From assembly GCA_002343775.1 (NCBI GenBank), contig DDSH01000028.1, positions 125,731 to 189,730 on the forward strand: 64,000 nt of DNA. The letters are read 5' to 3'. Both the position numbers and the translations under genes were made by a program. This document shows, piece by piece, positions 32,035 to 41,719 of the stretch (the stretch's first letter is position 1; every line of letters starts with the position of its first letter). The notes below the pieces were generated by a model. It was not told where the DNA came from. It saw only the letters and a list, made by a program, of their open reading frames with translations, and searched no databases. Origin of the DNA: Anaerolineales bacterium UBA2395. GTDB lineage: Bacteria > Chloroflexota > Anaerolineae > Anaerolineales > Villigracilaceae.

Positions 32035-33312
32035 CTATATGTCTAAATCCTTCACGCGGACTTGTCCCGTCATCAACTGATGCAACAGCGTACGAAAGAG
32101 TTCTTCTTGGACATCTTGCCTTCGTTTAAGTAGCATAATCTTTGAATCAACCGCATCAAGAATAGACGCAATTTCTTCTTGCTCATCCTTGAGTGGCAGG
32201 AACACCGACAAGGCATCTACTGCACTTTTGTTGAAAGTAGCATTAACTGATGAAATGTCATGCTTCTGAAGAAAATATCCCGATTCTCGCAGGTAAAACA
32301 AATACCAAAAGAGAAATCTGCCGCTTACACTTTCATTTGGGCGAATTCTGAGAATAAACGACGAATGAGTATATTCGCCATCCAAATTAAAGTACGCAGT
32401 CTTCCCAATATGTTCCTTGCTTCCGCTTCTCCAGTTAAACAAAATATCGCCCTTTTGAAGAACACTGTCAAAATGCCTTTTTGTCTTCAATTCAAAATAG
32501 TTGATTTCATCCAAAACAATTTGACCATCAAGAGTGATATTTTTATTAGTGAGGATTTTCATGCCAATAGGCAGCAAATTATTAGCAACAGCCGCCTGTA
32601 TACCATAAATAACATCGCCTGTTTCTTCCAGCCTTAACTGTTTCCAATTTGCAGGAACGAAACGATTTTCTATCTCCTTCTGCTTCTCCCCACGCAGACC
32701 TTCGGTAAACAACTTCCCCATCAGCGTGGACTTGAGTTCGCGAGTCAAGTCAATCAACTTTGCCTGCTGTTCAATCGCGGTCTGGACGGTGGTCAAGACA
32801 TGGGCAATGCGGTGTTGTTCGTCAAGGGGCGGTAATGCAATTTCTAACTTATCTATTTTTCCTTTATTTAGAGTTTTCCCTTTTACAGCCGTATCATGAT
32901 AGTTTGAATAATCAATCTGAGATAGGTAATAAAAAAGATAATCATCAAAAACAACATCCTTGTTTTTGATGTAGATAGAGATAATTGCTTCATTATGATA
33001 TGCAGAAATACCAAGTTTAGAAACTCTACCAATAGTCAATTTAAAAGACATCAAAAGAGTTCCAGCAGGAACTAACCGCTTTCGAAAAAGTTCATTATGG
33101 GCGATCTCAGAGACCTTCTCTTTTGTGCCAAGAATGATCCCATAAGGAAACATATCCGCTATCGAAACCCAGGGATAAACGCCATCATCCCAAAATTTCT
33201 TGATATTTCTTGTAGGAGTTCTGCCTAAGTTATAAGTCGCTAAATCTTTGAAGAAGCCAACTGACCAATCTTTGGGCAAATCCTCTAATTTAATATGCTT
33301 GTATTTTTCCAT
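32035..33312 (-). CDS. hsdS: Type I restriction enzyme, S (specificity) subunit
   Basis: 425 aa with two target-recognition domains and two conserved spacer helices: ALPPLDEQHRIAHVLTTVQT with following helix (about residues 155-200), and LPLKDEQEEIASILDAVDSK near the C-terminus. It binds the two half-sites of the recognition sequence and docks HsdM. The recognition domains are markedly AT-rich compared with hsdM, as expected for rapidly exchanged DNA. The start follows the hsdM stop by 1 nt. Confidence 0.95.
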   Translation of the reverse strand: MEKYKHIKLEDLPKDWSVGFFKDLATYNLGRTPTRNIKKFWDDGVYPWVSIADMFPYGIILGTKEKVSEIAHNELFRKRLVPAGTLLMSFKLTIGRVSKLGISAYHNEAIISIYIKNKDVVFDDYLFYYLSQIDYSNYHDTAVKGKTLNKGKIDKLEIALPPLDEQHRIAHVLTTVQTAIEQQAKLIDLTRELKSTLMGKLFTEGLRGEKQKEIENRFVPANWKQLRLEETGDVIYGIQAAVANNLLPIGMKILTNKNITLDGQIVLDEINYFELKTKRHFDSVLQKGDILFNWRSGSKEHIGKTAYFNLDGEYTHSSFILRIRPNESVSGRFLFWYLFYLRESGYFLQKHDISSVNATFNKSAVDALSVFLPLKDEQEEIASILDAVDSKIMLLKRRQDVQEELFRTLLHQLMTGQVRVKDLDI

Positions 33313-33313
33313 A

Positions 33314-34894
33314 TTACTTTACAAGTTTCCCAATAATACCTTCAAGAGCAACATTGGTAGTTTTTATTTCATCTTCCAAACTACGAATATCTGAAAGGAT
33401 TTCACTGATTGGTCGATATTCTTCCCCATCTGCTGTATGGATATACCTGCTTGGCGAAATGTTGTAATCGTTCTTGACAATCTCATCCCTGCTCACAATG
33501 CGGCTGTATTTATCCTTTTCTCGCCAATCTTTGAAGGTCTCGGCAATACGCGAAATCGCCTTCTCAGGGATGAAGTTCTTGGGGTCGCCCTTTTCAAACT
33601 CGCGTGAAGCGTTCAACAAAAAGAGTTTATTCTTACGCTTGGCTGGCTTGGCATTGTTCAAAAATAAAATAACGCCTGGAGCAGAGGTGTTGTAAAACAA
33701 ATTCTCAGGCAAATAGATCACGCCTTCGATCAGGTCGTTATCCACAAACCACTTGCGCACGTCCTTCTCCTTGGTCGTGTTAGCAGACCCACTTCCGCGT
33801 GAGGCGGCGCCCGTATCCAACACAATCGCGGCGCGTCCACCCGCATTCAAACTGGCGAAGATGTGCTGCACCCAGCCCCAGTCCGCGCTTTGTTTGCCAG
33901 GAAAGCCCGCGCCCTTGGGGAAGCGCCCGTACTCGTCCGCATCGTAATCGCCTTCCGTGAACCAATCCTGATTCCACATCGGGTTGGCAACCACACGGTC
34001 AAACTGACGCAATTTATTCTTCGTCAAAAACTTCGGCGCTTTAAACGTATCCCCAATCTCGATCTCCCCTTCCAAATCGTGGATGATCATATTCATATTC
34101 GCCATCGCCCACGTGTTGGCGGTATATTCCTGCCCATACATCTTGAGCGGTGCAAAAGACTTCTTCGAACGCAAATCCATCTTTGCCTGCAGCGCCAACT
34201 CGCACTTGATCAACAGTCCGCCCGAGCCGCAGCACGGGTCATACATCTCCATCCCAGGCTCAGGGTCAAGGATGTGCGCCATGATCAGCCCCACTTCCTT
34301 CGGCGTATAAAACTCACCCGCGCTCTGCCCGCCGCCCTCCGCAAACTTACGGATCAAATACTCATAACTGCGCCCGATGATGTCTGCTTCCACATCCTTC
34401 AAGCCCAACCGCTTCAAACTGACCTGCTCGATCAACGCGCTCAAACGGTCATCCGAAATATCGCGCTGACCATGCGTGGTGGCATTGAAGTCCACCCGAT
34501 CAATGATGCCCTGCAGTTTTGGATTTTCCTTCGCAATTGCCCGCAGATGATCGGTCAACGCCTCACCGATCTTAACCGTGAGCCTGCGGACGACAGACCA
34601 GACAGAATCCTCAGGGTCAGCGGGTTCCAACGGGATGTAGAATCGCACCAGTTTCGGGTCACGCTTCACCAGTTTAAACGCCTTTGCCCGTCCGCCCACC
34701 TCGCTGGCAATGCGGTTGATCTCATCATCGAACACGTCACACAACCGCTTGGCAAACACCAACGGCAGAATGTAATCCTTATACTTCGGCGCATCCTTTG
34801 CCCCGCGAATCGAACACGCCGCATCCCACAACCACTGCTCCAGTGACTTGTCCGCTGTCTCTTTTGTCATGCTACCATTGCTCTTCTTCGCCAT
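33314..34894 (-). CDS. hsdM: Type I restriction enzyme, M (adenine methyltransferase) subunit
   Basis: 526 aa. The N-terminal helical domain (LEQWLWDAACSIRG and DYILPLVFAKRLCDVFDDEI) is followed by the N6-adenine methyltransferase domain. Motif I is DPCCGSGGLLIKC near residue 220 and the catalytic motif IV is NPMW (usually NPPF/Y/W) at 304-307. GEFYTPKEV is the typical segment before motif I. It is first of the operon hsdM, hsdS, DUF262 gene, GxxExxY gene, hsdR, YgjP-like gene. Confidence 0.96.
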   Translation of the reverse strand: MAKKSNGSMTKETADKSLEQWLWDAACSIRGAKDAPKYKDYILPLVFAKRLCDVFDDEINRIASEVGGRAKAFKLVKRDPKLVRFYIPLEPADPEDSVWSVVRRLTVKIGEALTDHLRAIAKENPKLQGIIDRVDFNATTHGQRDISDDRLSALIEQVSLKRLGLKDVEADIIGRSYEYLIRKFAEGGGQSAGEFYTPKEVGLIMAHILDPEPGMEMYDPCCGSGGLLIKCELALQAKMDLRSKKSFAPLKMYGQEYTANTWAMANMNMIIHDLEGEIEIGDTFKAPKFLTKNKLRQFDRVVANPMWNQDWFTEGDYDADEYGRFPKGAGFPGKQSADWGWVQHIFASLNAGGRAAIVLDTGAASRGSGSANTTKEKDVRKWFVDNDLIEGVIYLPENLFYNTSAPGVILFLNNAKPAKRKNKLFLLNASREFEKGDPKNFIPEKAISRIAETFKDWREKDKYSRIVSRDEIVKNDYNISPSRYIHTADGEEYRPISEILSDIRSLEDEIKTTNVALEGIIGKLVK

Positions 34895-34914
34895 AAACCG
34901 TCCTGATTCCTCAT

Positions 34915-34947
34915 AAAAAGCCGCCCACGCAACACAGCGCAGGCGGC
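34915..34947 (-). terminator. Rho-independent terminator upstream of hsdM
   Basis: On the minus strand GCCGCC, a 16-nt middle part with further pairing, GGCGGC, then TTTTT. It would end transcription coming from the large minus-strand cluster before hsdM. Confidence 0.7.
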
Positions 34948-35048
34948 GGAAAGTCTCTCCGCTACGCGTCTAATAAGTATAGACGAGAGCGGCAGATTTG
35001 TCGAACAAGTTGGTGGATATCGCCAACGAAAAGTAGAAATATCCCATA

Positions 35049-35216
35049 TTACGGTTGTTGATTAAAGACAACTACCGTAACACTAAACGCGCCTGAATTA
35101 TTTACCTTTTCATTATCATTTACATTAAACTGAAGGCAGCCATCTAATTGGGCTTGAAACTCCAGGGCTGTACCGCATTCCATCCAGCAAATGTCGCTAC
35201 GATCCCCAATATCAAT
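35049..35216 (-). pseudogene. C-terminal remnant of a lectin-like protein gene
   Basis: An open stretch of 56 codons with protein-like composition, bounded upstream by a stop codon and without a usable start. It includes IDIGDRSDICWMECG, LDGCLQFNVNDNEKVNNSGA and FSVTVVVFNQQP before its stop. The pattern G-L-F-x-VND...N-S-G-x-F-x-V is the ending of PA-IL/LecA-like sugar-binding domains. It is probably the tail of a gene whose front was lost. Family assignment is tentative. Confidence 0.35.
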
Positions 35217-35268
35217 TTAACTATGGGGGTAGATGATTATCCGTAAACATGACAACTCTATAAATAAA

Positions 35269-35874
35269 TCACCCAGCATGATATTCCTTCGATAAAACAC
35301 TTATTAATTCAAAGACAAATGAAATGACACCAGCAATGACCATCCAGCCAAATCCATACATTAATGCATTCAACAGCCACAAACTATTGGATCCTGTAAC
35401 AAGGGTATCAATATACTCGTCGATTAGATTACCTTTGAATCTCCACATCAACAGTATGGACCAGATAATGCCCACAGACCCCCAGCCGATAAATCGCAGC
35501 GAATAGCCATTATTTTTGGCAAAGAAGAAATCTACAATCCCAAGTAACGGAAAAATTACTATCAACAACGTCGAAAACAAGAGACCCAGAAAAGCAGAAT
35601 CATACATCGCCATTGATAAAACAAATAAGATTTGAAATGAGAACCATATCAAGATATTAGAGAGCTTTTCACGTCCTGACCAAAGCAACCAAGACGTGCT
35701 AAAAAAGCCCACTGGGATGAGCCCACAGCAGTAAAACAAAGCAAACATAACAATTTCGGCTTCCCCATCAAATAGCGGGTTTACCCACCCTAATATGATC
35801 AAAAACAAGGCAAACAGAATTAAATATGCCGCCGAAAACAGAGTTAACCCTTTGCTAAATTTACTCGTCATCAT
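35269..35874 (-). CDS. Multi-spanning membrane protein, unknown
   Basis: 201 aa from the double ATG at 35874, which overlaps the end of the M48 gene by 14 bp; the frame is open upstream, but that part lies inside the M48 gene. Six hydrophobic segments are visible, among them LFSAAYLILFALFLIILGWV, ILFVLSMAMYDSAFLGLLFS and WMVIAGVISFVFELISVL. There are no catalytic motifs. The overlap suggests cotranslation with the M48 protease and perhaps a shared membrane complex. It is the last gene of the AT-rich cluster. Confidence 0.7.
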   Translation of the reverse strand: MMTSKFSKGLTLFSAAYLILFALFLIILGWVNPLFDGEAEIVMFALFYCCGLIPVGFFSTSWLLWSGREKLSNILIWFSFQILFVLSMAMYDSAFLGLLFSTLLIVIFPLLGIVDFFFAKNNGYSLRFIGWGSVGIIWSILLMWRFKGNLIDEYIDTLVTGSNSLWLLNALMYGFGWMVIAGVISFVFELISVLSKEYHAG

Positions 35875-37738
35875 ATTCCGTCCATAACCAAGGGTATAAA
35901 ACCTCGTCACATTCCGTGCAATTATCAAGGAAATGACTCGATTGAGTAACTTCCTTGCCACAACGCGGACATTTACCAAAATATTTCTTATCGTTCTGGT
36001 AAAACCAAAAAGCCATCCCGATCAAAGTTAAAGCCCCCACAACAATCTGAACTACCATTATTGGCTGCACGAACAAACCGAGATTACCCGTTAATACAGC
36101 TGTACTGATTGGCAAAAAAATAAACAAGAGGATTATTGCCGCACCCATCGTCAATACCAAAACTGTCCTTTTGAAAACTTCACTCGTAGCAAGGTATGAA
36201 TACCACTTAAAAATTCGACCAAACAAAAAGGTCAAGCATAAGGTAGATACTAATTGGAGGATAAATATTATTGGAACTTGCAGCAGGTTCGCCACCGACG
36301 CTTCTACGATAAACTCTGATAAGCCAAAATCAAAGGAAGCATTACCTGCATATCGCGCAATGGAATAGATCGCAGACATCAGGATTTCGGTCAAATACTC
36401 TGGAGCAACAAAGTAGAGTCCCCATAAAGATGACAATGTCAATAACAACCATGCTAATCGAATGCCATTAACAACCAGGATTATTTTTACTGCATCCAGC
36501 CAGCCTGATATACCTAGCACCAAGCGCGGCAACAAAAAATAGGCAACTGCAACCACTACAACCACCGTTGAAAAATGCATGGGGTTTTGCCCAACCAAAG
36601 GAAGGGTCAAAGGTGTTGCGAGGAAAATTTCAAGAATGAGTATTAATCCACTCAACAATAAGGCGACTCGCTTCCAATCATAAAACACCCTTTGAGGATC
36701 CAACAAAGCATCATGGCGCCCATTGGGTGTTCTCCTTCTTTCAATGTAACCATCGAATTTCGAGAAAATATCTGAAATCCACATCTGAATTTCTGTTGAT
36801 ATCTTATTATCACCACGCAATTCAAGTGCAGTTGAAACCAGTTTCATGGTGGAGAGTCTAAAGTAAGATGAAACATTACCCAATGTCTGTGCTACACCAG
36901 CATCCGCATAATATTCCCTCATTCGCCAGATCAAATGGGAGTAGAAAATCAATAAAGTAATAGAAATAATAATCAGGGGAAGTGAAATATTAAAAACAAA
37001 TGAAACTACATATATAAAATTAATTCCCTCCGCTTTAGCTAAAATTCCATCCATTTCTGTCTGGGACGGCAAGCTGTTCAACAGAATGGGTTCAAGCATT
37101 GGCAACAATTCAGCGGGCATCTTTTCAAGTATTGCTTGCGGCGTAATTTGCGCAAGCGATTGAGACACCAACACCAGCAAAAACATCCAACCCCCGAAAA
37201 AAAACATAAACCACAGCATCAAGGGAAAAATCGATTGGAATAGCACATCTAAAAATCCAGTTTGCCAGTAATCCCCATTCTTAAAATGATATAGTTCATG
37301 CAAAAGTATAGCTTCTGCACGTTCGGCCTCATCTGGATTGCTTAATTGCGCCTCTAAATTATGTAATTGGTCTGTTCCCAACACAATGTACCAACGGCGA
37401 AATGAGCCCATGGTGTATCTTCGATTAGCATCGGTTGCGAAAATAATTGGAGTTTTTTTTAGTCCAATCCTATTTGATAGCATATTAATTGATTCACGGA
37501 GATATGGATACTGCCTCCCGATAGGTGCCAACCTGCGATTTCGAATATCACGGTCTGGGCGCGCCAAAAATCCCCATATTGTCAGAAATAAAAGTACAGG
37601 TAGCAGCCACCAAATAGGAAACGGTGCTTCGCCACTTGTTCCGAAAGCTACCGCTCCTACCAGAGTTATTGTAACTAGCCAAAATAATATTGCAGTCTGG
37701 CTTGGGAATGCAAAGATATTTATTTTTTTAGTCTTCAT
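35861..37738 (-). CDS. M48-type membrane metalloprotease with C-terminal zinc ribbon
   Basis: 625 aa. Two N-terminal hydrophobic segments precede the zinc-protease signature HELYH in ILLHELYHFKNGDYW (about residue 145), as in HtpX/Ste24-like M48 enzymes. Several further membrane segments follow. The third metal ligand is probably the Glu in MREYYADAGVAQ. The C-terminus ends in a zinc ribbon CPRCGK...CTECDE, which is unusual for M48 proteins and may bind nucleic acid or a partner. It would cleave membrane or misfolded proteins. Confidence 0.85.
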   Translation of the reverse strand: MKTKKINIFAFPSQTAILFWLVTITLVGAVAFGTSGEAPFPIWWLLPVLLFLTIWGFLARPDRDIRNRRLAPIGRQYPYLRESINMLSNRIGLKKTPIIFATDANRRYTMGSFRRWYIVLGTDQLHNLEAQLSNPDEAERAEAILLHELYHFKNGDYWQTGFLDVLFQSIFPLMLWFMFFFGGWMFLLVLVSQSLAQITPQAILEKMPAELLPMLEPILLNSLPSQTEMDGILAKAEGINFIYVVSFVFNISLPLIIISITLLIFYSHLIWRMREYYADAGVAQTLGNVSSYFRLSTMKLVSTALELRGDNKISTEIQMWISDIFSKFDGYIERRRTPNGRHDALLDPQRVFYDWKRVALLLSGLILILEIFLATPLTLPLVGQNPMHFSTVVVVVAVAYFLLPRLVLGISGWLDAVKIILVVNGIRLAWLLLTLSSLWGLYFVAPEYLTEILMSAIYSIARYAGNASFDFGLSEFIVEASVANLLQVPIIFILQLVSTLCLTFLFGRIFKWYSYLATSEVFKRTVLVLTMGAAIILLFIFLPISTAVLTGNLGLFVQPIMVVQIVVGALTLIGMAFWFYQNDKKYFGKCPRCGKEVTQSSHFLDNCTECDEVLYPWLWTEYDDE

Positions 37739-37800
37739 CCCATTTTCCCTTTAAGTATTTCCTTGTGCCGAAAACTAAAAGCAGATATTGTCGGATACCA

Positions 37801-38274
37801 TCAAATTTCAAGTTGGCTTTTAATACGTATCTTTATGGCTTTTCGAATTTCTTTTCCCTTTTTCTGCCCCTTTTTGGATTTCACTTTCTTATTTACTTCC
37901 TCAAATTTCTCATCTACGATAACATCTATCATCTGAGACACTTTTTTCTTTTTGTCTTCAGATTTCTTAATATCCGTTTTGATTTCTTCAAATGTCCAAA
38001 CTACCAACTGCTTGCATATTTCTGAAAGTGTTGAAACCAGAACGGGTAGAATCACAAGAGTCGCCAGGTCAATATCCCCAAAACCTCCCGCATCATTAGC
38101 GGAAGTTTCTGCAACTAGAACATCTCCCTGCTCATAACGCCGTAAGATTTCAGCGGTCATTTTGCGGGATGTCAGCTCTTCATCAGGCGCAACATCCATA
38201 ACGATTTTATGCCCGATCTCAGAAAGAATGCTCCTGTTATCTACTTCAGTGTAAGGCAGAAATTTGTCTTGCAT
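37801..38274 (-). CDS. Unknown 157-aa protein with Lys-rich coiled C-terminus
   Basis: A good ribosome site (AAGGAG) precedes the ATG at 38274. The N-terminal half is acidic (VDNRSILSEIGHKIVMDVAP), the middle has a hydrophobic helix (DLATLVILPVLVSTLSEICK), and the C-terminal 60 residues are highly charged and lysine-rich (KKSEDKKKKVSQMIDVIVDE). No family is recognised. It lies between the Roco gene and the M48 protease gene. Confidence 0.65.
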   Translation of the reverse strand: MQDKFLPYTEVDNRSILSEIGHKIVMDVAPDEELTSRKMTAEILRRYEQGDVLVAETSANDAGGFGDIDLATLVILPVLVSTLSEICKQLVVWTFEEIKTDIKKSEDKKKKVSQMIDVIVDEKFEEVNKKVKSKKGQKKGKEIRKAIKIRIKSQLEI

Positions 38275-38422
38275 AATCTACTCCTTGTTTTTGATGAGAT
38301 CAATTAGATTTTGATTTGAACAATTTCGATTTCCCTGCTTTAGTTTTTGTGTACAGCAGTAAGGAGAGACAAAGCAGGTTGAATTTGGGTGCAAAACTAG
38401 GCTGCAAAATCTGCCGATAGGC

Positions 38423-41400
38423 TTAATATTCACGAGCAAACTGTTCATGCACCCAAAGGAATCTTTGTTGTTTATCCATCACACGGACGAGACCGCCAAA
38501 GGCAGGATCTTTCTCTTTGAGAAAAGCATGGAGTTCACGGAGGAGAGCGCCCTCGGCGCTCTGCATTGCTCCGTGCGGCAAATCAGGGGCGTCGGCTTTA
38601 TCAGACCAATTGGTGAGTTTATCCGCACCTTTGAGCATCGAGTCGAAAACGTCTTTTCCAAAGGCAAGTTCTTTTTCGATGTTTTTGTATTGGTCGTCAG
38701 GCAGTAGCAGTTTGGTGGCGGAAGAAGCAACGGGAAGAATTAAACTGAGTGTAGCGACAACGGCTTTGAGGTAAGGTGCGGCTTCGGTCACCCATTCATA
38801 AGGCAGGTCAATTTCATAAATACCGCGCCTATCGCCTTCTTTATTAAGAACAAAGAGCGGAAGTTGGGAATGTTCGCACCACAAGAGAATGCGGAATTTT
38901 TGGCTGACAAGAGTTTTTGGCACTTCGAGCCAATTTGGGTCAACAGGTCTCATGCTGAACAGGCGTGGACCTTCTTTGGCTTCGTCAGTAAAAACTTGCA
39001 AGAGGTTTCTGTAAGATGTTTCAGCTTGGCTGAGTAGCTCGCGCTGCCCCGCATCAAGATGATCGAAGCGACCAATGGTGACATCGTCGTGCTTGATTAA
39101 AATCTTGCGAAGTTCGCTGAGTTCGTCCAACACCTTTTGCGTAGCCAGAGCATCGATCTGTGGCAATGGATTGGACGCTGGTGCATTTGAAAGCAGCACA
39201 TCGATACTTTGCCATTTATTGCAAATCGAGCAGGGCTGTTGGGGGTGTCCTTCTTTTTTGTTCTCAATCAGTTTACTGACCTCGAACAATCCCTTGCATG
39301 GCTTTGGATTAAGACATGGAACGGTCACTTCACAACGCAATCCCTCCCAAAAACTCTCCACTAAAAATTTGACCTCATCAGTAAGTATGGTAAGGAAGCC
39401 TTGCGGGTAAGCGGCACGGACAGTAATATGGACGTCATTACCAATGTATCGCAGGAGGGCACGACCGTTGTAATCGGCGTCGAGGACAAGTCCGCGCTGC
39501 CAGTGGACACTGTCAGCATATTTTACGCGACCCAGAGAATAACGGTGCAAACGAACAATCAATTGGTAGAACAAGCCCTCAGCATTCGCAGATTGACCAT
39601 TGCTCGCATCTACAATGCGACAGATTTGTGTCTGCTGGAAATCACCTGAGACAATTTCTGGTGTCCATTTTTTTTCGAAATCTTTTTCATTGGGTGCAAC
39701 ATCAGGGACAAGTTGGGCGATTAGGCTTTGAGGATCTGATTGATTGCTACCAGAAATCCTATCAACAGCATAGGATAAATCAAAACGTTCCATCAAACGT
39801 AAAAAAATTGAGTGGAGGTTTTTAGGATAACGGTTTTCAGGAGAGCGAAACGGGTCATCCCACAACTGGTTTAGACGAGAAAAGCGTACCAATCCATTGT
39901 TTTGACGGGTAATTTTATCATCCAAGATAAAACTGATAGCCGTCGCTAGCCAATTAGGCTTTAATACAACAATATCGCGTAAGGCTGGATCATGTTGATA
40001 ATGAATGAGATGCCCAAGGTTGTGTTCAACCGAAACAAATAAGCGCGCATCATCCTCGTTCATTCCATACAAATAGCACATTTTTAATAAATTATCATAC
40101 GACAAATAAGTGGACGTAGATTTCGCTAATTCATCACGAACTTTTTGCCAGTTTTTGGGAATAAGTCTTCCCACCTCAGATAAAGTAAAAGCAGATTGTG
40201 CGATAGCTTGTTTTAGTTTGTTAATACCATATCGCACCCCTCCTACGTCAGGTTTATTATCTACTTCAAAAAAACCAACAAGTGTTTCTTTACCAAAAAC
40301 ATCCCATAATTCCTGTTTATCAATATCAGGTTGTCGTTGTTGTGGACCGCCATGGGTAGACACAACCAGAATTTTCGCTTCTGGCTCACGGCGTTTTATT
40401 AATTGTATCCACTCTTTTACAAAACCTTGCTGGGATCCTTCACGCGGCTTCCAAACTACAAGGTATACTGCAGGGCTGCTAAAAAATAATTGATGAGTAG
40501 GGCGATACACACGTTGTCCGCCAAAATCCCATCCATTAAGAATAACTTGTTTTTTGCTCTGCGAATCTATGATCTTAATTTGTTTTATCTCTATGCCATG
40601 CGTTGTGTCATGCTCTTGCCATGGATGCCCTAACAACGCATCCATTAAGCAGGTTTTGCCTACATCGCCTTCCCCAACAAGAATTAATTTAGCTTCATTA
40701 GAAGCGGTTTGCGCAGAGTATCTCACTCGCAAATATGATTTAACTGATTCTATGCCTTGCTGATATACTTTGGTCAGTTCTGGGTTAAGAGGGTTTTTAT
40801 TTAGATTTAGTTCTATTAATTGGGGGAGCTGGGTTAGCGTAGCAGGCAGGTCTTGGATTTTATTACCTTCAAGGCGCAATTCCCTTAAAGATTTAATCTC
40901 ACCAATCCAATCAGGCAGGTCTTCCAATTCACAATTACACCACCAAATCTCTTCAATTCTCCTTAAACGGCGAATCCCAGCAGAAATATTTCTTAATTTA
41001 TTATTACGAGAGGAATTTGCTGACGTTCCTACAGCAAGCATCCTTAAGTTCTTTAGTTCTCCGATTTCATCAGGCAATTCCCAAATTTTATTAGATGAAA
41101 TCTCAAGCCATTGAAGGGATTGGAGTTCTGAAATCCAAGATGGAATTTCCTCGATTTCATTTTCATTTAACCGTAATATTTCTAAATTCTTCAACATTCT
41201 CAAAGCGTCTGGGAAAACTTTTAGATGGTTTTTACTTAAATCGAGATGTGTTAAAAAAGAAAGGTTGCTTATAGATTTAGGTGCTATTACAATTTGATTT
41301 TGAGAAAGATTAAGGGTGTGCAATTGGGAAAGTTGCCCAATACAATCTGGCAATTCTTTTATCCTATTTCGAGACAAATCAAGAGACTGCAAATGTAAAA

Positions 41401-41524
41401 GGTTGCCAATCCCTTCTGGAACTCTATCAATATCCATTGAACATAATTCCAACTCCAAAGTCTTTGGGCGTTGCGAGTCTTCGATTTTTTGCCATGCTTT
41501 GATATACGTTTCGTCATTTAACAT
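38423..41524 (-). CDS. Roco-family protein (LRR-ROC-COR GTPase)
   Basis: 1033 aa. Leucine-rich repeats occupy about residues 20-260 (pattern LQSLDLSRNRIKELPDCIGQ and repeats). The Ras-of-complex GTPase starts near residue 280 with P-loop LVGEGDVGKTCLMDALLG. A switch-II-type motif GWDFGGQ follows in NGWDFGGQRVYRPTHQLFF, then the COR dimerisation region (IFLRLMERFDLSYAV). A Cys cluster (CNKWQ region, CSIC) and a helical C-terminal domain follow. Bacterial Roco proteins cycle between monomer and dimer with GTP state; their cellular roles are poorly known. AAGGA precedes the ATG. Its presence next to a tubulin/kinase/ATPase operon is notable. Confidence 0.9.
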   Translation of the reverse strand: MLNDETYIKAWQKIEDSQRPKTLELELCSMDIDRVPEGIGNLLHLQSLDLSRNRIKELPDCIGQLSQLHTLNLSQNQIVIAPKSISNLSFLTHLDLSKNHLKVFPDALRMLKNLEILRLNENEIEEIPSWISELQSLQWLEISSNKIWELPDEIGELKNLRMLAVGTSANSSRNNKLRNISAGIRRLRRIEEIWWCNCELEDLPDWIGEIKSLRELRLEGNKIQDLPATLTQLPQLIELNLNKNPLNPELTKVYQQGIESVKSYLRVRYSAQTASNEAKLILVGEGDVGKTCLMDALLGHPWQEHDTTHGIEIKQIKIIDSQSKKQVILNGWDFGGQRVYRPTHQLFFSSPAVYLVVWKPREGSQQGFVKEWIQLIKRREPEAKILVVSTHGGPQQRQPDIDKQELWDVFGKETLVGFFEVDNKPDVGGVRYGINKLKQAIAQSAFTLSEVGRLIPKNWQKVRDELAKSTSTYLSYDNLLKMCYLYGMNEDDARLFVSVEHNLGHLIHYQHDPALRDIVVLKPNWLATAISFILDDKITRQNNGLVRFSRLNQLWDDPFRSPENRYPKNLHSIFLRLMERFDLSYAVDRISGSNQSDPQSLIAQLVPDVAPNEKDFEKKWTPEIVSGDFQQTQICRIVDASNGQSANAEGLFYQLIVRLHRYSLGRVKYADSVHWQRGLVLDADYNGRALLRYIGNDVHITVRAAYPQGFLTILTDEVKFLVESFWEGLRCEVTVPCLNPKPCKGLFEVSKLIENKKEGHPQQPCSICNKWQSIDVLLSNAPASNPLPQIDALATQKVLDELSELRKILIKHDDVTIGRFDHLDAGQRELLSQAETSYRNLLQVFTDEAKEGPRLFSMRPVDPNWLEVPKTLVSQKFRILLWCEHSQLPLFVLNKEGDRRGIYEIDLPYEWVTEAAPYLKAVVATLSLILPVASSATKLLLPDDQYKNIEKELAFGKDVFDSMLKGADKLTNWSDKADAPDLPHGAMQSAEGALLRELHAFLKEKDPAFGGLVRVMDKQQRFLWVHEQFAREY

Positions 41525-41719
41525 ATTATCGTCCTTGATAGAATCATATATCCTTCAATCCATCCCGATTACATGGAATGCCATATTGGTGTGATCGGAG
41601 CATGAAATACTCCACCCGATTGATTGATATATCTACATTGTCATATATTTCCTCGTCATATAAAGTGACATTGCAAATTTCCGACAAAATTACTTGCCGT
41701 TCTTCTCGGCCTTATTACT

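Larger units (their letters stand above)
34895..35268. other. 374-bp gap between hsdM and the AT-rich cluster
   Basis: Contains the terminator 34915-34947, a short imperfect hairpin around 34966-34998 (CGTCT / AGACG arms) and a 56-codon gene remnant at 35049-35216. No intact gene is seen. Confidence 0.6.

Noticed and set aside
33863..34846. 327-codon open frame on the plus strand
   Set aside because: It is antisense to hsdM, in the more GC-rich part of that gene, and has no ribosome site or domain.
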